DNA of 64,000 nucleotides, taken from JADLCX01 sp964630785 (GTDB taxonomy: Bacteria > Planctomycetota > Phycisphaerae > Phycisphaerales > UBA1924). This document shows, piece by piece, positions 8,948 through 17,900 of the stretch (the stretch's first letter is position 1; each line of letters starts with the position of its first letter). The notes beneath the pieces were generated by a model. That model worked only from the letters and a program-made list of their open reading frames with translations. It ran no database searches and was not told the DNA's origin. Made by a program: the position numbers and the translations under genes. The stretch covers positions 1-64,000 of the forward strand of contig CAZVZG010000017.1 of the NCBI GenBank assembly GCA_964630785.1, read 5' to 3'.

Positions 8948-11863
8948 ATGCCCGCAGTATCCGTGCGTTCCACGCTCCCCGCGCTCGCCCTGCTCGCCGC
9001 CGGCCTCGGTTCGCCCGCGCAGGCCCAGTTCACGTTCAACAACTTCCCGAACGCCAACGGTCTGAGTCTGGTCGGCGACGCGGGGATCAGCACGTCCAAC
9101 AGCCGCCTGCGCATCACCGACAACGGCAACGGCCGCGTCGGCGCGGCGTGGTTCAGCGCCAAGCAGTCCGTCGCCTCCGGGTTCACCACGACCTTCACGT
9201 TCTCGATGTCCAGCCTCACCGGCGGCGGCGCCGACGGCATGGCTTTCGTCATCCAGAACTCCGCGTCCAACGCGATCGGGCTCAGCGCCGGGGGTTGCCA
9301 GATCGGCTACGACGGGCTGCCCAACAGCATCGCTGTTGAGTTCGACACGTATCAGAGCGGCGCGTGCGACGCGGGCGACGTCAACGACCCCAACGATAAC
9401 CACGTAAGCCTGCACACCCGGGGCTCGCTTGAGAACAGCGCCAAGGAGTCCGCCTCGCTCGGCTTGAACACATCGATCGGCGACCTGAACAACGGTCAGG
9501 TGCACACTTGCCAAGTCGTGTACGTGCCGGGACGCATCCGGGTCTTTGTCGATGATCTGGTCAATCCGGCGATCGACTCGCCGCTGGACATCGCGAGCAC
9601 GCTCAGCCTCGACGTGGGCGGCGCGTGGGTGGGATTCACCGCGGCCACCGGCGGCGCCACCGAGAACCATGACGTCCGCTCGTGGAGCTTCACGCCGACC
9701 TCCAACCCGCAGCCCGGCGACGCCGCCCGTCCGGCGACGCCCCTGATCGAGGAGCCGGGCACGCCGGGCCAGATCCTCAACGGCGCCGACGTGCACATGG
9801 TCACCGGGCAGATGTCCAGCCCGGTCGGCGCGGGGCACATGTGCAGCGACTGGGAGATCTGGAAGATCAACCCGGGTCCGGCCGAGAAGGTCTGGAGCGC
9901 GTATTGCAAGACCGGAGCCCTCGCCGTGCACATTCACCTCGGCGACGGCGTCTTCGGCGGCTCGTACGCGGGTCGGACCACGCTCGATCAGGGGCCCGAT
10001 TTCGCCCTGCACGTTCGGCACCGGGACGACTCGGGGAACCCTGACTCTGAGTACAGCCACTGGGCCGTCACCACGTTCCGCACCGCGCCCGCCGACGAGC
10101 TCCAGCCGTTGACCGGCGACGACGTTGTGAACCAGCCGCAACCCACGTGGAACGTTGACGGTGTGGGTCCGTTGACCCTGCCCGCGGGCGCGTTGATGGA
10201 GCTGGGCTCGGCTCAGGGCGACCTGCTCTACCGGCTCGACGGCACGCCCTCGGGCAACGCGATCACCAACCCGGGGCCGGTCGCCTCGCACGTCCCCATC
10301 CGGGTTCGCGTGGCCGCGCCGACAGGTCAGGCGATGAACATCGGCCTGTCGACGATCCACTTCGTCGATCACGAGTGCATCGAGCACGAGATCTACCTTC
10401 CGGCGATCTCGCTCGCGGCCTCCGGCGAGGCGCTGTTCTGGGTCAGCACCACCGGGGCGACCTTCCAGGCCCAGCCGACCGACACGGCGCCCACCTTCGG
10501 CCACCCGGCCCGCTCGACCGAGCTGCCGTGGACGCTCTTCCAGACCGGCTACGTCATCGAGCGCTTCGCGACCAACCTCCGTCTGCCGGTCAATATCGCG
10601 TTTCTGACCAACCCCGGACCGGGGCCCAACGACCCGTTCTTCTACGTGACCGAACTCTACGGCCAGATCATGATGGTGACGCGCTCCGGCCAGGTGAGCG
10701 TGTACGCGGGCACGCTGCTCAACTACAACCCCACGGGCATCTTCCCCGGGTCGGGCGAGTCCGGGCTCGCGGGCATCTGCGTCGATCCGGCCACCGGCGA
10801 CGTGTTCGCCACGCTGCTCAACGCGATCGGCGGCGATCCCAACCAGCTGAGGCCGCGGATCATCCGGCTGCACTCGACCGACGGCGGACGCACGGCGGCG
10901 ACGCAGACGCTCCTGCGCGAGTTCCCCAACGAGCCGCAGGGACAGTCGCACCAGATCTCCAGCATCACCATCGGCCCCGATGGCAAGCTGTACGTACACA
11001 TGGGCGACGGCTTCAACGCGGGCATGGGCCAGAACCTCGACGCGGCCCGCGGCAAGATCCTCCGCCTCAACCAGGACGGCTCCATCCCCACCGACAACCC
11101 GTTCTACAACGCCGGCGACGGCCTGGGCCCGCGCGACATGGTCTGGGTGTACGGCGTCCGCAACCCCTTCGGCGGGGCGTGGCGACTGAGCGACGGCACG
11201 CACTTCACCGTCGAGAACGGCCCGAGCGTGGACCGCATCTTTGTCGCCGTGCCGGGACGCAACTACCTCTACGACGGCTCCGACGCGAGCATGACCAACT
11301 TCGCCGCGTACAACTGGACCACCGCGCACGGGCCGGTGAACATCGCGTTCCAGCAATCCGGCGTGGGCTACTTCGACGGCGGTTTCCCCGCGGCCACAAG
11401 CGACTTCGCGTTCGTCACCGAGTCCGGCCCGACCTACGCGCAAGGGCCGCAGAGCCTGGGCAAGCGCATCGTCTCGTTCTCGTTCGCCACCGACGGCACG
11501 CGCCTGACCGGGCCCGACACGATCGCGGAGTACCACGGCGAAGGCTTCGCCACGGCCGTGGCCCTGGCCTTCGGACCCGACGGCCTGTACTTCTCAGAGC
11601 TCTACAAGGACACCGACACCGCCGGGCCTTCCGATCGCGGCGCGAGCATCCTCCGCATCCGCTACATCGGCGGCGGCGGAGCGTGCCAGCCGCACTGCCC
11701 GGCCGACTTCAACGAGAACGGCACGGCCACCGTGCAGGACATCTTCGACTTCCTCGCGGCCTACTTCGCCGCGACGCCCAGCGCCGATTTCAACGGAACG
11801 GGCGGGATCACGGTGCAGGACATCTTCGACTACCTGGCGGCGTACTTCACCGGCTGCCCCTGA
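8948..11863 (+). CDS. secreted L-type lectin / glucose-sorbosone dehydrogenase-like protein with dockerin-like tag
   Basis: An exported protein of 971 residues. GGAGG at 8938-8942 sets the start at 8948, and a signal peptide ends A-Q-A-Q. Residues about 25-250 look like a legume-type (L-type) lectin: A-D-G-M-A-F-V-I-Q and A-V-E-F-D-T, followed by an N-D-N-H-V-S stretch typical of the metal-binding loop. A middle region of unclear fold follows. Residues about 535-905 resemble PQQ-dependent sugar dehydrogenases of the GSDH family, a six-bladed propeller, with I-T-I-G-P-D-G-K-L-Y-V and G-K-I-L-R-L-N. The tag is at 917-971 (C-P-A-D-F-N to G-C-P). Oxidation of a bound sugar is an inference; PQQ and calcium ligands were not checked residue by residue. 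It is a separate transcription unit, preceded by a strong terminator. Confidence 0.88.
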   Translation: MPAVSVRSTLPALALLAAGLGSPAQAQFTFNNFPNANGLSLVGDAGISTSNSRLRITDNGNGRVGAAWFSAKQSVASGFTTTFTFSMSSLTGGGADGMAFVIQNSASNAIGLSAGGCQIGYDGLPNSIAVEFDTYQSGACDAGDVNDPNDNHVSLHTRGSLENSAKESASLGLNTSIGDLNNGQVHTCQVVYVPGRIRVFVDDLVNPAIDSPLDIASTLSLDVGGAWVGFTAATGGATENHDVRSWSFTPTSNPQPGDAARPATPLIEEPGTPGQILNGADVHMVTGQMSSPVGAGHMCSDWEIWKINPGPAEKVWSAYCKTGALAVHIHLGDGVFGGSYAGRTTLDQGPDFALHVRHRDDSGNPDSEYSHWAVTTFRTAPADELQPLTGDDVVNQPQPTWNVDGVGPLTLPAGALMELGSAQGDLLYRLDGTPSGNAITNPGPVASHVPIRVRVAAPTGQAMNIGLSTIHFVDHECIEHEIYLPAISLAASGEALFWVSTTGATFQAQPTDTAPTFGHPARSTELPWTLFQTGYVIERFATNLRLPVNIAFLTNPGPGPNDPFFYVTELYGQIMMVTRSGQVSVYAGTLLNYNPTGIFPGSGESGLAGICVDPATGDVFATLLNAIGGDPNQLRPRIIRLHSTDGGRTAATQTLLREFPNEPQGQSHQISSITIGPDGKLYVHMGDGFNAGMGQNLDAARGKILRLNQDGSIPTDNPFYNAGDGLGPRDMVWVYGVRNPFGGAWRLSDGTHFTVENGPSVDRIFVAVPGRNYLYDGSDASMTNFAAYNWTTAHGPVNIAFQQSGVGYFDGGFPAATSDFAFVTESGPTYAQGPQSLGKRIVSFSFATDGTRLTGPDTIAEYHGEGFATAVALAFGPDGLYFSELYKDTDTAGPSDRGASILRIRYIGGGGACQPHCPADFNENGTATVQDIFDFLAAYFAATPSADFNGTGGITVQDIFDYLAAYFTGCP

Positions 11864-12200
11864 TACACGCAAAAGGTGGCACGGGCATCCCTGTCCGTGT
11901 CGGCCGCCCCGCGGCCGAACCCCACCCGCGAGACCCCCGAACCGGCCACCACACGCCGTCCGGGCGGTCTTTGCTTCGCATTGGACATCCACAATTCTGC
12001 TATTCGACGACGGGCGGACCGGGCGGCCATACCTCGCCGAGCCGCGCCCCGCCCGCGCCAGCACCTATTGATGCTCAAACAGCTTCTTTCGCCCCTCAAG
12101 AAAATCACCCGTTTGGCTGAGCCAGCCCCGTGCCCGGCGTGCGTATACGCACGAGGGGAGAATAAGGGAAGGGGAACACGGAGAGGTCTGGAGCCATCTG
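11864..12200. other. 337 nt intergenic region
   Basis: No gene is supported. A weak inverted repeat (CACGGGCATCCCTGTCCGTG-like) occurs shortly after the upstream stop and may be a partial terminator. No clear promoter was found for the gene at 12201. Confidence 0.4.
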
Positions 12201-13622
12201 ATGATTCGCACCTGGGCACGCCTTGCATTGTCGTTCGTGGCCGCGCTGACCACCGGAATCGGCTCGCCCGCGTTCGCCGACTGCGACAACCCCACGCCGC
12301 CGCTGGTCATCAATCCGGAGTTCCCGGGACAGTTCGCCGCCGGATACTCGTTCGACATCCGCTCCGACCGCCTGATTGTCGGCGACCCTTACGCCAATCC
12401 CAATCCGCCGGGTGTTCGCACTACGCTCGGGTTTGCCGCCATTTATGAGCGAGGCACCGACGGCGCGTGGGTTCGTGCTGCCACGCTCGCGCCGGACCCT
12501 GCCCCACCCTCGACCGACTCACCGCGCATGGGCTCCGCCACCGCCATCGAGGGTGACGTCGCCGTGGTCGCGGCCGAGTATTCCAGATTCAACGGGCCCA
12601 ATACCACGCTCTATTTTTACCGCCGCGGTATGAACGCCGCCGGGACCCACACATGGTCGAAGACCGGAAGTTGGACCTATCCGCCGCCGATGCCCGCAAC
12701 TGCCCGGCCGTTTGTCAGCGGCGTCTGTATCGCGGGCGATACAGTGCTCGTTGCCTTCCAAAACCAAGATGCACTGACCTTCACACGGGACGACACTTCC
12801 CCGATGGGTTGGACTCTCGACGCGGAGACGATCCCCGCTAGGGCATACGGAGGAGTGCCCACACACGCCGTTGCCTTCGATGGACGCTTCGCGGTGTTCG
12901 GCGAACCAACGCCGTTCGTCGGCGAACCCGCACCCGTCGTCAAGGTCTTTGAGCGAACGCCCGGGGGCTGGATTCTCCGCGACACTTTGTCCGGCCGGAA
13001 CGACGATCGCAACTTCGGCGTGAGCGTCTCCATCGACGGTGACCTGATCGCGGTCGGCTCCAACCACGAACCGGACGCCTACGCCGTCGGGTACGTACGA
13101 CTTTTCAGGCGGACCGCCGACGGGTCTTGGCCGCTCGAGGCCGAACTGGAGCATCCCACCATTTTCGATGCACCGCCCAAGTCGGGCTTCGGCATGGCCG
13201 TCTCCGTTCGCGGCAACCGTGTCGCTGTTGGATCGTACAAGGAAGATTCCGCCGGCCTGGACTCGGGCGCGGTCCACCTCTTCGAGAAGACCTCCGACCA
13301 CTGGCAGGGCATCAGCACCTACTCGCTCCCCAACAGCGACGCCGCCCAGTTGGGCATGGACGTGATCCTGCTCGACGACACGCTCGCGGCCGGCGCCCAG
13401 GGCCTGGACGGTGTCGGCGGCGTGGTGCTCTTCGGCCGCTGCTCCATCTCGGGCTCGCCCACCGATCCGACGCCGCGATGCCTCCCCGGCGTGCTCGGCC
13501 TGTTGAGCTACATCGAAGCCTTCTTCCTCAACTCACCCTTCGCGGATTTCAACCACAGCGGCGCCGTTACGGTGCAGGACCTCTTCGACTATCTCGCCGC
13601 GTGGTTTGCCGGCTGTCCGTGA
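12201..13622 (+). CDS. secreted FG-GAP-like protein with degenerate dockerin-like tag
   Basis: Exported protein of 473 residues. GGAG at 12190-12193 supports the ATG at 12201, and the signal peptide ends S-P-A-F-A-D. The body is made of repeats of the form D-G-D-x-x-A-V-G-S, seen in FG-GAP or integrin-like beta-propellers (for example around residues 115, 275, 335 and 390). The last 55 residues correspond to the tandem tag of its neighbours, but only the second repeat keeps the D-F-N-H-S-G loop and V-Q-D-L-F-D-Y-L-A-A-W-F core ending G-C-P. The first repeat has lost its acidic loop. This looks like a fourth member of the tagged exoprotein group with a decayed first half-tag. Function is unknown beyond probable surface location. 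Confidence 0.85.
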   Translation: MIRTWARLALSFVAALTTGIGSPAFADCDNPTPPLVINPEFPGQFAAGYSFDIRSDRLIVGDPYANPNPPGVRTTLGFAAIYERGTDGAWVRAATLAPDPAPPSTDSPRMGSATAIEGDVAVVAAEYSRFNGPNTTLYFYRRGMNAAGTHTWSKTGSWTYPPPMPATARPFVSGVCIAGDTVLVAFQNQDALTFTRDDTSPMGWTLDAETIPARAYGGVPTHAVAFDGRFAVFGEPTPFVGEPAPVVKVFERTPGGWILRDTLSGRNDDRNFGVSVSIDGDLIAVGSNHEPDAYAVGYVRLFRRTADGSWPLEAELEHPTIFDAPPKSGFGMAVSVRGNRVAVGSYKEDSAGLDSGAVHLFEKTSDHWQGISTYSLPNSDAAQLGMDVILLDDTLAAGAQGLDGVGGVVLFGRCSISGSPTDPTPRCLPGVLGLLSYIEAFFLNSPFADFNHSGAVTVQDLFDYLAAWFAGCP

Positions 13623-13789
13623 CGCGATGCGGAAATCGCGACCGTGTCGGCGGGCTCTATTCACCCATCGCGCCTTCGAACTCGGCTTGAGCAGCCCCAT
13701 CGCTTCTGCGCCAGTTCACAGCTCTCGCCCGGCGATCACCCTTGATGAAAGCCAAACGCCCATCAGCCCCACGGCGGCTGGGCGGCCGA

Positions 13790-14899
13790 TCATCGGCTGG
13801 ACGCCGATGCCACGGTTGAGGACCAAAATCTTATCCAGTTGCCGCTGGCGAAGTTGGCGACGTCGGCGTCGCGCCAGTTGCGGGCGCTGAGGACCTCGGC
13901 GAGACGGCCGAGGTCGCGGGGCGAATCGATGCCCCGCGGCAGGCGGTCCGCGCCGAAGCCGCCGTCCATATCCGAGCCCAGCCCGACGTGCCGCCGGTCG
14001 CCGGCCAGGTCGCAGATGCGCTCGACGTGGTCGATCGCGGCGTCAACCGTGGGTCGCGGCGCGCCGGCCGCCCCGCACGCCGGGTCGATGAACCGGGCGA
14101 AGAGGTTGAGGCCGACGATGCCGCCGCGACGCGCGATCTCGCGGACCTGATCGTCGCTGAGGTGCCGTTGTGCGCCGGGGTCGCCCAGGAGCGCACGGCA
14201 GTTGGAGTGCGAGGCGATGATCGGCCGGTCGGTCAGGCCGCACAGCTCCGAGAAGGCCCGATCGGAGAGGTGCGAGGCATCGTGCACGAGGCCGAAGCGG
14301 TCCATCTCGCGGACCAGTTCGCGCCCGAGCGCCGAGATGCCCTCTTGCGTTGAGTTTCCGCCGGCGTAGCGGGACGACTTCGCCCAGGCCAAGCCGATCG
14401 CGACCACGCCGCGCTCTCGCCACCACGCCAGATCGCCGGGCGAACGGATCGGGTCGGCGTTCTCGATGAGGATGCCGATGTGAAGCGGGGGTTGGCCGCG
14501 TTCGCGGGCCTTTCGCTCGAAGTGGGCCGGGCCGGGCGGGACGGGCTTGGAGACACCCATCCCGCCGCGGACCTCGCCGGTGCCGGGCTCGACGCGGAGG
14601 AACCGGCGCAGGTCGATGCGGCAACGGCCCGCGTCTTGCCAGGTGAGGTACGCCTCAAGCTGAGCGAGGCCGACGGCGTGCGCCCGCTCGAAGTCGCCCG
14701 CGGCGTAGCCCTCCGGCCCGGTCCCTTCCGGTTCGGTGAAGATCGTGGCGAGGGCGAGGCGGACGCCGCCTGCATCGAGCGCGGGGAGCGTTACGGCCGC
14801 GGGCGGGTGCGGGCCCGCGGCGGGGTCGAGCGGCGCGAGCATGTCGCGCCCGCAGACGGCGAGGTAGGCCAGGTCGAGGTGAGCGTCGAACCAGAGCAT
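13790..14899 (-). CDS. peptidase M19 (membrane dipeptidase family)
   Basis: A 369-residue zinc dipeptidase of the renal dipeptidase family, which hydrolyses dipeptides. The N-terminal F-D-A-H-L-D motif (H7, D9) supplies the first metal ligands. A Glu in L-I-E-N and histidines in D-A-S-H-L-S-D and A-S-H-S-N-C supply the others, and G-L-G-S-D-M-D-G-G lies near the C-terminus. All key residues are present. The ATG at 14899 puts the H-x-D motif at the normal distance from the N-terminus; the longer upstream open frame is not used because it runs into the divergent gene. No signal peptide, so it is probably cytoplasmic. A TACCGT box 5 nt before the ATG suggests a leaderless mRNA. It diverges from the membrane protein gene at 14921 with only 21 nt between starts. 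Confidence 0.92.
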   Translation of the reverse strand: MLWFDAHLDLAYLAVCGRDMLAPLDPAAGPHPPAAVTLPALDAGGVRLALATIFTEPEGTGPEGYAAGDFERAHAVGLAQLEAYLTWQDAGRCRIDLRRFLRVEPGTGEVRGGMGVSKPVPPGPAHFERKARERGQPPLHIGILIENADPIRSPGDLAWWRERGVVAIGLAWAKSSRYAGGNSTQEGISALGRELVREMDRFGLVHDASHLSDRAFSELCGLTDRPIIASHSNCRALLGDPGAQRHLSDDQVREIARRGGIVGLNLFARFIDPACGAAGAPRPTVDAAIDHVERICDLAGDRRHVGLGSDMDGGFGADRLPRGIDSPRDLGRLAEVLSARNWRDADVANFASGNWIRFWSSTVASASSR

Positions 14900-14904
14900 C
14901 GGCA

Positions 14905-14914
14905 ACGGTAGACT
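14905..14914. promoter_or_regulatory. overlapping divergent -10 boxes
   Basis: Plus strand TAGACT (14909-14914) stands 6 nt before GTG 14921. Minus strand TACCGT (14905-14910) stands 5 nt before ATG 14899. The two boxes share the TA step at 14909-14910. Both spacings fit transcription starting at or next to the start codon. Confidence 0.5.
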
Positions 14915-14920
14915 GCGCGC

Positions 14921-15553
14921 GTGCTGCAACTGTGGATGTATGGCCTGTTCGTGCTGATCGTTGCGGGAGCGCCGTTCGTGCTCGTGATGGGCCTGGCCCG
15001 GCGCTGGAGCGAGCGTTCGCGCCGCATCGGGCGCGACGTCGGCGCGGTGGTCGGGTTCGGCGTCACAGCGGCTTCGTTGATGTGTCTGTGGCTGGGCCTC
15101 GGGCTCTCGAACGGCACGGCGGTCTGGGTTTGCGTCGGGCTTGCCTGGCTGTGGAGCGCGGGCGCGGTGTACGAACTGACCAACCGGTGGTGGATGACGG
15201 GCGCGGCGATCGCCGCGGGCGTGGGAAGTGTCTGGGTGCTCTTCGCCATCGAAGAGCGGACGCACGGGCCGTGGTACATCCGGAGCCAGGGGCTCGCGAT
15301 GCTGGCTTCGATCGGGAGCGGGGCCGTCGCGTGGCACACGGCGATGCTCGCCGTGCTCGGCGCGTGGGCGAAGTCGATCGGCCGACGCGAGCGCCGGGCT
15401 GAATCCGGCGGGTGCGTGGGCTGTGGGTACGACCTGTCGGGGGGGGCGGGGAGGGCGGGGGGGGCGGTTGAGCGGTGTCCGGAGTGCGGTCGAGCCAACA
15501 TGCAACGGGAATCTACCCGCCCGCGGCCTTCGCCGGATAGCCGAGCTTCCTGA
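14921..15553 (+). CDS. five-TM membrane protein with C-terminal zinc knuckle
   Basis: A 210-residue protein of unknown function. Five hydrophobic segments span about residues 5-23, 39-60, 64-84, 88-108 and 122-145. A cytoplasmic tail follows with C-V-G-C-G-Y-D-L and then R-C-P-E-C-G, four cysteines that should bind one zinc. This knuckle at the end of small membrane proteins recurs in Phycisphaerae. The start is GTG 14921, with a TAGACT box 6 nt upstream; ATG 14936 is an alternative. The knuckle linker is encoded by a very G-rich run (15439-15464). The 3' end overlaps the convergent SUI1-like gene by 41 nt. Confidence 0.75.
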   Translation: MLQLWMYGLFVLIVAGAPFVLVMGLARRWSERSRRIGRDVGAVVGFGVTAASLMCLWLGLGLSNGTAVWVCVGLAWLWSAGAVYELTNRWWMTGAAIAAGVGSVWVLFAIEERTHGPWYIRSQGLAMLASIGSGAVAWHTAMLAVLGAWAKSIGRRERRAESGGCVGCGYDLSGGAGRAGGAVERCPECGRANMQRESTRPRPSPDSRAS

Positions 15554-15875
15554 AGTGCTCGACCAGGCGGTCGCGGTGGTCGCCCTGAATCTCGAAGCCG
15601 TCGTCGAGCGGTGTGCCTCCCGCGCCGAGCGTCGCCTTGAGCTGCTTGAGCATGGCGGGCAGGTCGTTTGTGCGTTCTGATCTCGGGGCCAGTCCGCTGA
15701 TGACGGTCACGAACTTCCCGGCACGCTTCTCGCGCCGGACGCGCACCGGCTGGTCCACGGGGTCGAGCACCTTGCCGTCACGCCCGCGGGGGCAGGTGCA
15801 CGCGGCGTGCGTCTGGCCGCAACGTTCGCAGGTGACTGGGCGTTCGAGCGGGGTTCCCGAGAAGAGGCCGGACAT
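15513..15875 (-). CDS. SUI1/YciH-type translation factor
   Basis: 120 residues. The C-terminal 75 residues match the SUI1 (eIF1-like) fold: K-F-V-T-V-I-S-G-L then L-P-A-M-L-K-Q-L-K-A-T-L-G-A-G-G-T, ending I-Q-G-D-H-R-D-R-L-V-E-H-F-R-K-L-G-Y, the standard family signature. The N-terminus has C-E-R-C-G and C-T-C, a small possible zinc site. In bacteria these proteins are thought to influence start-site fidelity. The ATG at 15875 begins M-S-G-L-F, typical of the family. TACCAT 9 nt upstream suggests a near-leaderless mRNA. Confidence 0.9.
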   Translation of the reverse strand: MSGLFSGTPLERPVTCERCGQTHAACTCPRGRDGKVLDPVDQPVRVRREKRAGKFVTVISGLAPRSERTNDLPAMLKQLKATLGAGGTPLDDGFEIQGDHRDRLVEHFRKLGYPAKAAGG

Positions 15876-15884
15876 GGGAGCGGG

Positions 15885-15890
15885 ATGGTA
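15885..15890 (-). promoter_or_regulatory. -10 box of SUI1-like gene
   Basis: TACCAT on the minus strand, 9 nt before ATG 15875. Confidence 0.4.
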
Positions 15891-15924
15891 TGGGGCCGCG
15901 CTACGGCTCCGGTCTAGGGCGCGG

Positions 15925-15930
15925 TATATT
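15925..15930 (+). promoter_or_regulatory. -10 box of zf-TFIIB gene
   Basis: TATATT, 6 nt before ATG 15937, with no ribosome binding site between; this suggests a leaderless transcript. Confidence 0.5.
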
Positions 15931-15936
15931 GCCCGC

Positions 15937-16362
15937 ATGACCGCCAAACGCGAGCATTTCCACGAGGCCGAGCGGAACGACCCACGGCTGCGCTGCCCGA
16001 AGGACGGCACGCTCATGCAGCGCGAGCAGGTGGGCGGGCCCGGCGGCGTGGGCATCGACCGCTGCGGGCATTGCGGGGCGCTGTGGCTGGACAAGGGCGA
16101 GCTGGAGCGGCTGATCGCGATGAAGGCCGCCAAGAGCGCCGACATCGGGCCGTTCCGCAACGACCGCTACGTCAAGCCGCTGGGGGCGCTGACCTGCCCT
16201 CGCGACAACTCGATCCTCACAGAGGTCGCCGACAAGAGGCAGCAGCACGTACTGGTGATGATCTGTACCGAGTGCGGCGGGAAACTGCTCGACGCGGGCG
16301 AACTCATCGACCTTCAGGAGGTCACGTTCGTGGAGCGGTTGAAGGCGACGCTGCACCTTTGA
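15937..16362 (+). CDS. zf-TFIIB family double zinc-ribbon protein
   Basis: 141 residues with two zinc ribbons. The first has C-P-K-D-G-T-L-M near residue 21 and C-G-H-C-G-A-L-W-L-D-K-G-E-L-E near 45. The second has C-P-R-D-N-S-I-L and C-T-E-C-G-G-K-L-L-D-A-G-E-L. The C-x-x-C-G-x-x-W-L-D-x-G-E-L signature is that of Pfam zf-TFIIB proteins, whose role in bacteria is unclear. The ATG at 15937 follows a TATATT box at leaderless spacing; the longer upstream open frame overlaps the SUI1-like gene and has no homologous content. Confidence 0.85.
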   Translation: MTAKREHFHEAERNDPRLRCPKDGTLMQREQVGGPGGVGIDRCGHCGALWLDKGELERLIAMKAAKSADIGPFRNDRYVKPLGALTCPRDNSILTEVADKRQQHVLVMICTECGGKLLDAGELIDLQEVTFVERLKATLHL

Positions 16363-16381
16363 GCGAGCGGGACACCTCGAC

Positions 16382-17044
<663 letters not shown>

Positions 17045-17049
17045 GGGGA

Positions 17050-17131
17050 AGGATATCCGATATCGGATGGCGGATTTCGGATAGCGGATGGAAGGAATTG
17101 ACGCCATCCGCCATCCGCCATCCGATATCGC
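17050..17131. repeat. degenerate CGGATNN heptad repeat forming an imperfect hairpin
   Basis: About five direct copies of a 7 nt unit (CGGATAT, CGGATGG, CGGATTT, CGGATAG, CGGATGG) are followed after about 12 nt by the inverted set (CCATCCG units ending CGATATCG). The two arms can pair over about 30 nt with few mismatches. It fills the gap between the SIMPL and scoB genes. Confidence 0.8.
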
Positions 17132-17132
17132 T

Positions 17133-17900
17133 CTAGTTGTCCACGCCGAACGTGACCGTCACCACCGCCTGCACGTCCTTGTCGATGGTGGTGGTGTCGT
17201 AGAGGCCGTAGGACGCCACGTCGGTCGAGTTGGGCTGGGTGATCTGGAGCACGCCCATCTGGGCGTCGCGGATGGCCCCGAGGCGGCCGCCGGAGTTCTG
17301 GACGATCTCGTCGGCGCGAGCCCGAGCATCTTTGGCGGCGTCGCCGAGGATCTGGACTTTCAGGTCCGGCAGTTTGCCGTAGTAGTACTGCGGGGCGTAC
17401 GAACTGACCTTGACCCCGTCGCGGAGCAGTTCGGTCACCTCGCCGGCCGACTTGGCGATCCGATGGACGTCCGTGCTGGTGATGGTGAACGAGCGGGACA
17501 GGCGGTAGGCCGCGATCTCGCGCGTCTCCTTGCCCGCGGAGTCGCGCGCGTAGAACTGGTCGGTGTCGATCGGTCCGAGCACGGCCTCGTCGGGCTTGAA
17601 GCCGCGGGAGGTGAGGAACTTCTGCACGGCTGTGACGCTGGCTTCGAGCACGCCGAACGCGGCGGTCATCTCTTTGTGCTCGCTGCTGACGGCGATCCGC
17701 CACACGCCCGTGTCCGACGTCACCCGCACGCGGGCGGAGCCCTTGACCGTGATGTCCTGCCGGGCTCTGGCCTGGGCCCGGGCATGTCCGGCCAGGGCGC
17801 GTCCGGCGACGACGGTGCTCGTAATGGCCGACACGGCGACGCCGACGGCCAGCACAACGGCGGTTCCGAGCAGGTTGATACGGACACGATGCTCCGTCAT
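17133..17900 (-). CDS. SIMPL domain (DUF541) protein
   Basis: 255-residue envelope protein. A membrane anchor or uncleaved signal lies at about residues 9-32, followed by I-T-V-K-G-S-A-R-V-R-V-T-S-D-T-G, the typical start of the SIMPL domain, and an A-K-D-A-R-A-R-A-D-E-I stretch before the C-terminal strand. SIMPL proteins (for example BP26, YggE) form periplasmic rings; YggE is linked to oxidative stress resistance, but the general function is unknown. The start at 17900 gives a short cytoplasmic lead before the helix. It is upstream of scoB in the same direction, separated by the heptad hairpin. Confidence 0.85.
   Translation of the reverse strand: MTEHRVRINLLGTAVVLAVGVAVSAITSTVVAGRALAGHARAQARARQDITVKGSARVRVTSDTGVWRIAVSSEHKEMTAAFGVLEASVTAVQKFLTSRGFKPDEAVLGPIDTDQFYARDSAGKETREIAAYRLSRSFTITSTDVHRIAKSAGEVTELLRDGVKVSSYAPQYYYGKLPDLKVQILGDAAKDARARADEIVQNSGGRLGAIRDAQMGVLQITQPNSTDVASYGLYDTTTIDKDVQAVVTVTFGVDN

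Noticed and set aside
8678..11536. Long minus-strand open frame (about 950 codons) opposite the lectin/dehydrogenase gene
   Set aside because: Composition is Arg/Gly/Val-rich with no domain, typical of antisense frames in high-GC genes; the plus strand has a signal peptide, domains and a ribosome site.
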